A stretch of 8,056 bases of DNA from Gammaproteobacteria bacterium (lineage in GTDB: Bacteria > Pseudomonadota > Gammaproteobacteria > Pseudomonadales > Azotimanducaceae_A). Location: contig PAWP01000052.1 in assembly GCA_002714125.1 (NCBI GenBank), positions 6,837 through 14,892 on the forward strand. Reading direction: 5' to 3'. The translations under genes were made by a program, and so were the position numbers. Positions 6,000 through 8,056 of the stretch are shown piece after piece. The notes beneath the pieces were generated by a model, which saw only the letters and a program-made list of their open reading frames with translations, was not told the DNA's origin and did no database searches. Each line of letters starts with the position of its first letter. The first letter of the stretch is position 1.

Positions 6000-8056
6000 A
6001 TGAACGCCGCTCTGCAGCCCTTTGCGCCACTGATCCGCGATTGGTTTACCCGCCTGGGTGAGCCGACAGATGCGCAGGCCCAGGCTTGGCCTGCCATCAT
6101 GGCGGGTAAGCACCTGCTTATCAGCGCGCCAACCGGGAGCGGCAAGACACTCACGGCATTTCTCTGGTCGCTCAATCAATTTCTGACCGGGGTGCTGAAG
6201 CCCGGCGCAACCCGTGTCCTGTACATCAGCCCGCTGAAGGCTTTAAACAACGATGTCCGCCGCAACCTGCTGAAGCCACTCACAGAACTCTCCGAACTCG
6301 CGGCGGCTCAGGGGATCGATATGCCAGATGTGCGGGTTCAGACGCGCAGTGGCGATACCGACCAGACAGATCGTAGGCGCATGCTACGCCACCCGCCGGA
6401 AATACTGATTACAACGCCGGAAAGCCTGAACCTTTTGTTGTCGTCCCAGGGGGGTCAGTCGATACTGCGAAACATCGAGACTGTCATTCTCGATGAGATT
6501 CACAACGTGATACCGAACAAGCGTGGCGCGTACCTCATGAGTGCCGTTGAACGTCTGGTGCCGCTTTCCGGGGAATTCCAGCGTATTGCACTCTCCGCAA
6601 CCGTCAAGCCGATTGAAATGATCGCGGAATATGTGGGCGGCCTGAGCGAAGGGCGTCCAAGACCTGTCACCGTAGTTCATTCAAACGCTCTCAAAGAGTA
6701 CAGTCTGCGCGTTCGCTACCCGCTACAGGCACGTGATCGCCGCGAGGAGGACCCCCTGTGGGACGCGCTTGCGCCGGAATTTGTCGAGCGTATCGAAGCC
6801 AACCGCTCCACACTCCTGTTCGTAAACTCACGGGCGCTGTGCGAAAAGCTTACCCTCAAGATTAACAATGAGGCTGGTCGGGTATTGGCCTGGGCCCATC
6901 ACGGTTCTCTTTCGCGGGAAATCCGAACTGAGGTCGAGGCACGGCTGAAATCGGGCGAAATTGCGGCCATAGTCGCAACGAGCAGCCTCGAATTAGGAAT
7001 TGATGTCGGCGCGCTGGACGAGGTGATTCTCATCCAGTCCCCGGACTCGGTGTCATCCACGATCCAGCGGATCGGACGTGCCGGGCACGGCGTCGGCGAT
7101 GTCAGCAGATGTACGATCTACCCAACTCATCCGCGGGATTTCATAGAAGCAACCGTACTTGTACAGTCTGTGCTGAAGAGAGACATCGAATCGCTGCGTC
7201 CCGTCGATTGCCCTCTCGACGTGCTTGCCCAAATCCTGATTTCCATGACTGGGTTTGCAACGCTGCAGTTGGACGAACTATTCGAGGCAGTCCGCGCCAG
7301 CTACGTGTTCAGGACCCTGAAGCGCAAACAGTTTGACTTGGTTGTGAACATGCTTGCGGGCCGCTACGCCGACAACCACATCAGAGAGCTCAAACCCAGG
7401 GTTGTACTGGATCGAATCGCAGACACCATGACGGCCCGCAAGGGAACATTGCAGAGTCTGTACCTCTCGGGAGGCGTCATACCGGATCGCGGCTACTTCA
7501 ATCTCCGCCACGCAGAGACCGATGCACGGATCGGCGAGCTCGATGAAGAATTCGTCTGGGAAGCCAACATCGGGAAGGTCTTCTCGTTCGGAACTCAGCG
7601 TTGGCAGGTGACGAAAATTACCCACAACGACGTCTTCGTAACCGAGGGCCGAGGCAACACCTCAGGGCCACCGTTCTGGAAAGCCGAGTCGATTAGCCGC
7701 GACTTCCATTTTTCCGAGCGGATCGGACGCTTCCTCGAAACGGCCAACGACAAGCTAGATGACCCAGTGTTTTTCGACGTATTACAGAACGACTGGCATC
7801 TTGAAGAATCCTCGGCGGAAGAGGTTATCAACTTTTTCCGGCGCCAAAAGGAGCACACGGGCGTCGCTCTCCCACACCGACATCACCTCGTTGTTGAACG
7901 GATCAGCGTTGGCCCCGGCGGTGCCTCCGGGAACCAGGCAGTGTTGCATACCGGCTGGGGAGCACGCGTCAACAGACCTCTTGCCATGGCCTTCGAGGCT
8001 GCCTGGAAGGAACAGTGGGGGGAGCAACCAGAGGTACACGCTTCCAACGACTGTCT
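6000..8056 (+). CDS. lhr: Lhr-type superfamily 2 DEXH helicase (3' end outside window)
   Basis: Lhr (large helicase-related) proteins are ATP-dependent 3'-to-5' nucleic-acid translocases tied to DNA damage responses. All SF2 motifs are present in the 685 codons seen: a Q-like N-terminus with PTDAQAQAWPAI (22-33), motif I APTGSGKT (43-50), Ia YISPLKAL (75-82), Ib TTPESL (138-143), II DEIH (165-168), III SAT (199-201), IV LLFVNSR (272-278), V ATSSLELGID (326-335) and VI QRIGRAGH (356-363). Downstream comes the Lhr-specific winged-helix and barrel region, with SGGVIPDRG, RIGELDEEFVWEANIGKVF and PPFWKAE, which separates it from RecQ, Hel308 and DEAD-box proteins. Bacterial Lhr proteins often reach about 1400-1500 aa, so half or more may be missing; a shorter Lhr-core protein of about 850 aa is equally possible. 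The ATG at 6000 keeps the conserved N-terminus; its ribosome binding site is poor. The gene is divergent from the binding-protein gene. Confidence 0.93.
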   Translation, partial: MNAALQPFAPLIRDWFTRLGEPTDAQAQAWPAIMAGKHLLISAPTGSGKTLTAFLWSLNQFLTGVLKPGATRVLYISPLKALNNDVRRNLLKPLTELSELAAAQGIDMPDVRVQTRSGDTDQTDRRRMLRHPPEILITTPESLNLLLSSQGGQSILRNIETVILDEIHNVIPNKRGAYLMSAVERLVPLSGEFQRIALSATVKPIEMIAEYVGGLSEGRPRPVTVVHSNALKEYSLRVRYPLQARDRREEDPLWDALAPEFVERIEANRSTLLFVNSRALCEKLTLKINNEAGRVLAWAHHGSLSREIRTEVEARLKSGEIAAIVATSSLELGIDVGALDEVILIQSPDSVSSTIQRIGRAGHGVGDVSRCTIYPTHPRDFIEATVLVQSVLKRDIESLRPVDCPLDVLAQILISMTGFATLQLDELFEAVRASYVFRTLKRKQFDLVVNMLAGRYADNHIRELKPRVVLDRIADTMTARKGTLQSLYLSGGVIPDRGYFNLRHAETDARIGELDEEFVWEANIGKVFSFGTQRWQVTKITHNDVFVTEGRGNTSGPPFWKAESISRDFHFSERIGRFLETANDKLDDPVFFDVLQNDWHLEESSAEEVINFFRRQKEHTGVALPHRHHLVVERISVGPGGASGNQAVLHTGWGARVNRPLAMAFEAAWKEQWGEQPEVHASNDC

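Noticed and set aside
5873..6175. Upstream extension of the binding-protein frame by 101 codons
   Set aside because: It would put 101 residues before an evident signal peptide and overlap the conserved N-terminus of lhr, including motif I.
6000..8056. Helicase as part of a defence or mobile element
   Set aside because: The neighbours are housekeeping-type genes. The family signatures are ordinary Lhr, and no nuclease, methylase, integrase or repeat is present in the window.

Overview
The window reads as ordinary chromosome of a Proteobacterium, most plausibly gamma- or beta-proteobacterial. It is moderately GC-rich and densely coded. The glycolate oxidase GlcD is very close to the enterobacterial protein, and the riboflavin enzyme is the proteobacterial RibB-plus-dead-RibA variant. 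There is no rRNA, tRNA, CRISPR array, insertion sequence or phage gene. The lineage call is inference from protein resemblance only.

Layout, left to right. (1) On the minus strand, positions 1-854 hold the N-terminal 284 codons of glcD, which leaves the window at the left edge. (2) A 95-nt divergent spacer (855-949) holds a perfect TATAAT for glcD only 6 nt from its ATG, two inverted repeats and the ribosome binding site of the next gene. (3) On the plus strand a tightly overlapping three-gene set (950-4135) encodes RibB/RibBX (3,4-dihydroxy-2-butanone 4-phosphate synthase with a degenerate GTP cyclohydrolase II domain), a 228-aa protein with SCP2-like sequence patterns, and a glutamine-synthetase-fold ligase of the PuuA/GlnT-like type. 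The overlaps are 11 nt and 4 nt (ATGA), so co-transcription and translational coupling are very likely. (4) After a 90-nt convergent spacer without a convincing terminator, an exported OppA-type solute-binding protein lies on the minus strand (4226-5872). (5) A second divergent spacer (5873-5999) carries a perfect 15-bp palindrome. (6) On the plus strand an Lhr-type superfamily 2 helicase starts at 6000 and runs off the right edge (685 codons seen).

How the genes may work together. glcD would begin a glycolate oxidase operon (glcE and glcF expected further left, outside the window). The least conventional part is the ribB - SCP2-like - GS-like operon. It joins an enzyme supplying the four-carbon precursor of riboflavin to an ATP-dependent gamma-glutamyl-type ligase and to a small protein of a fold known for binding hydrophobic ligands. 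No other riboflavin gene is next to it. This is the best candidate here for an undescribed function, but the sequence alone does not reveal the substrate. The binding protein has no permease or ATPase genes beside it in the window. The helicase appears independent.
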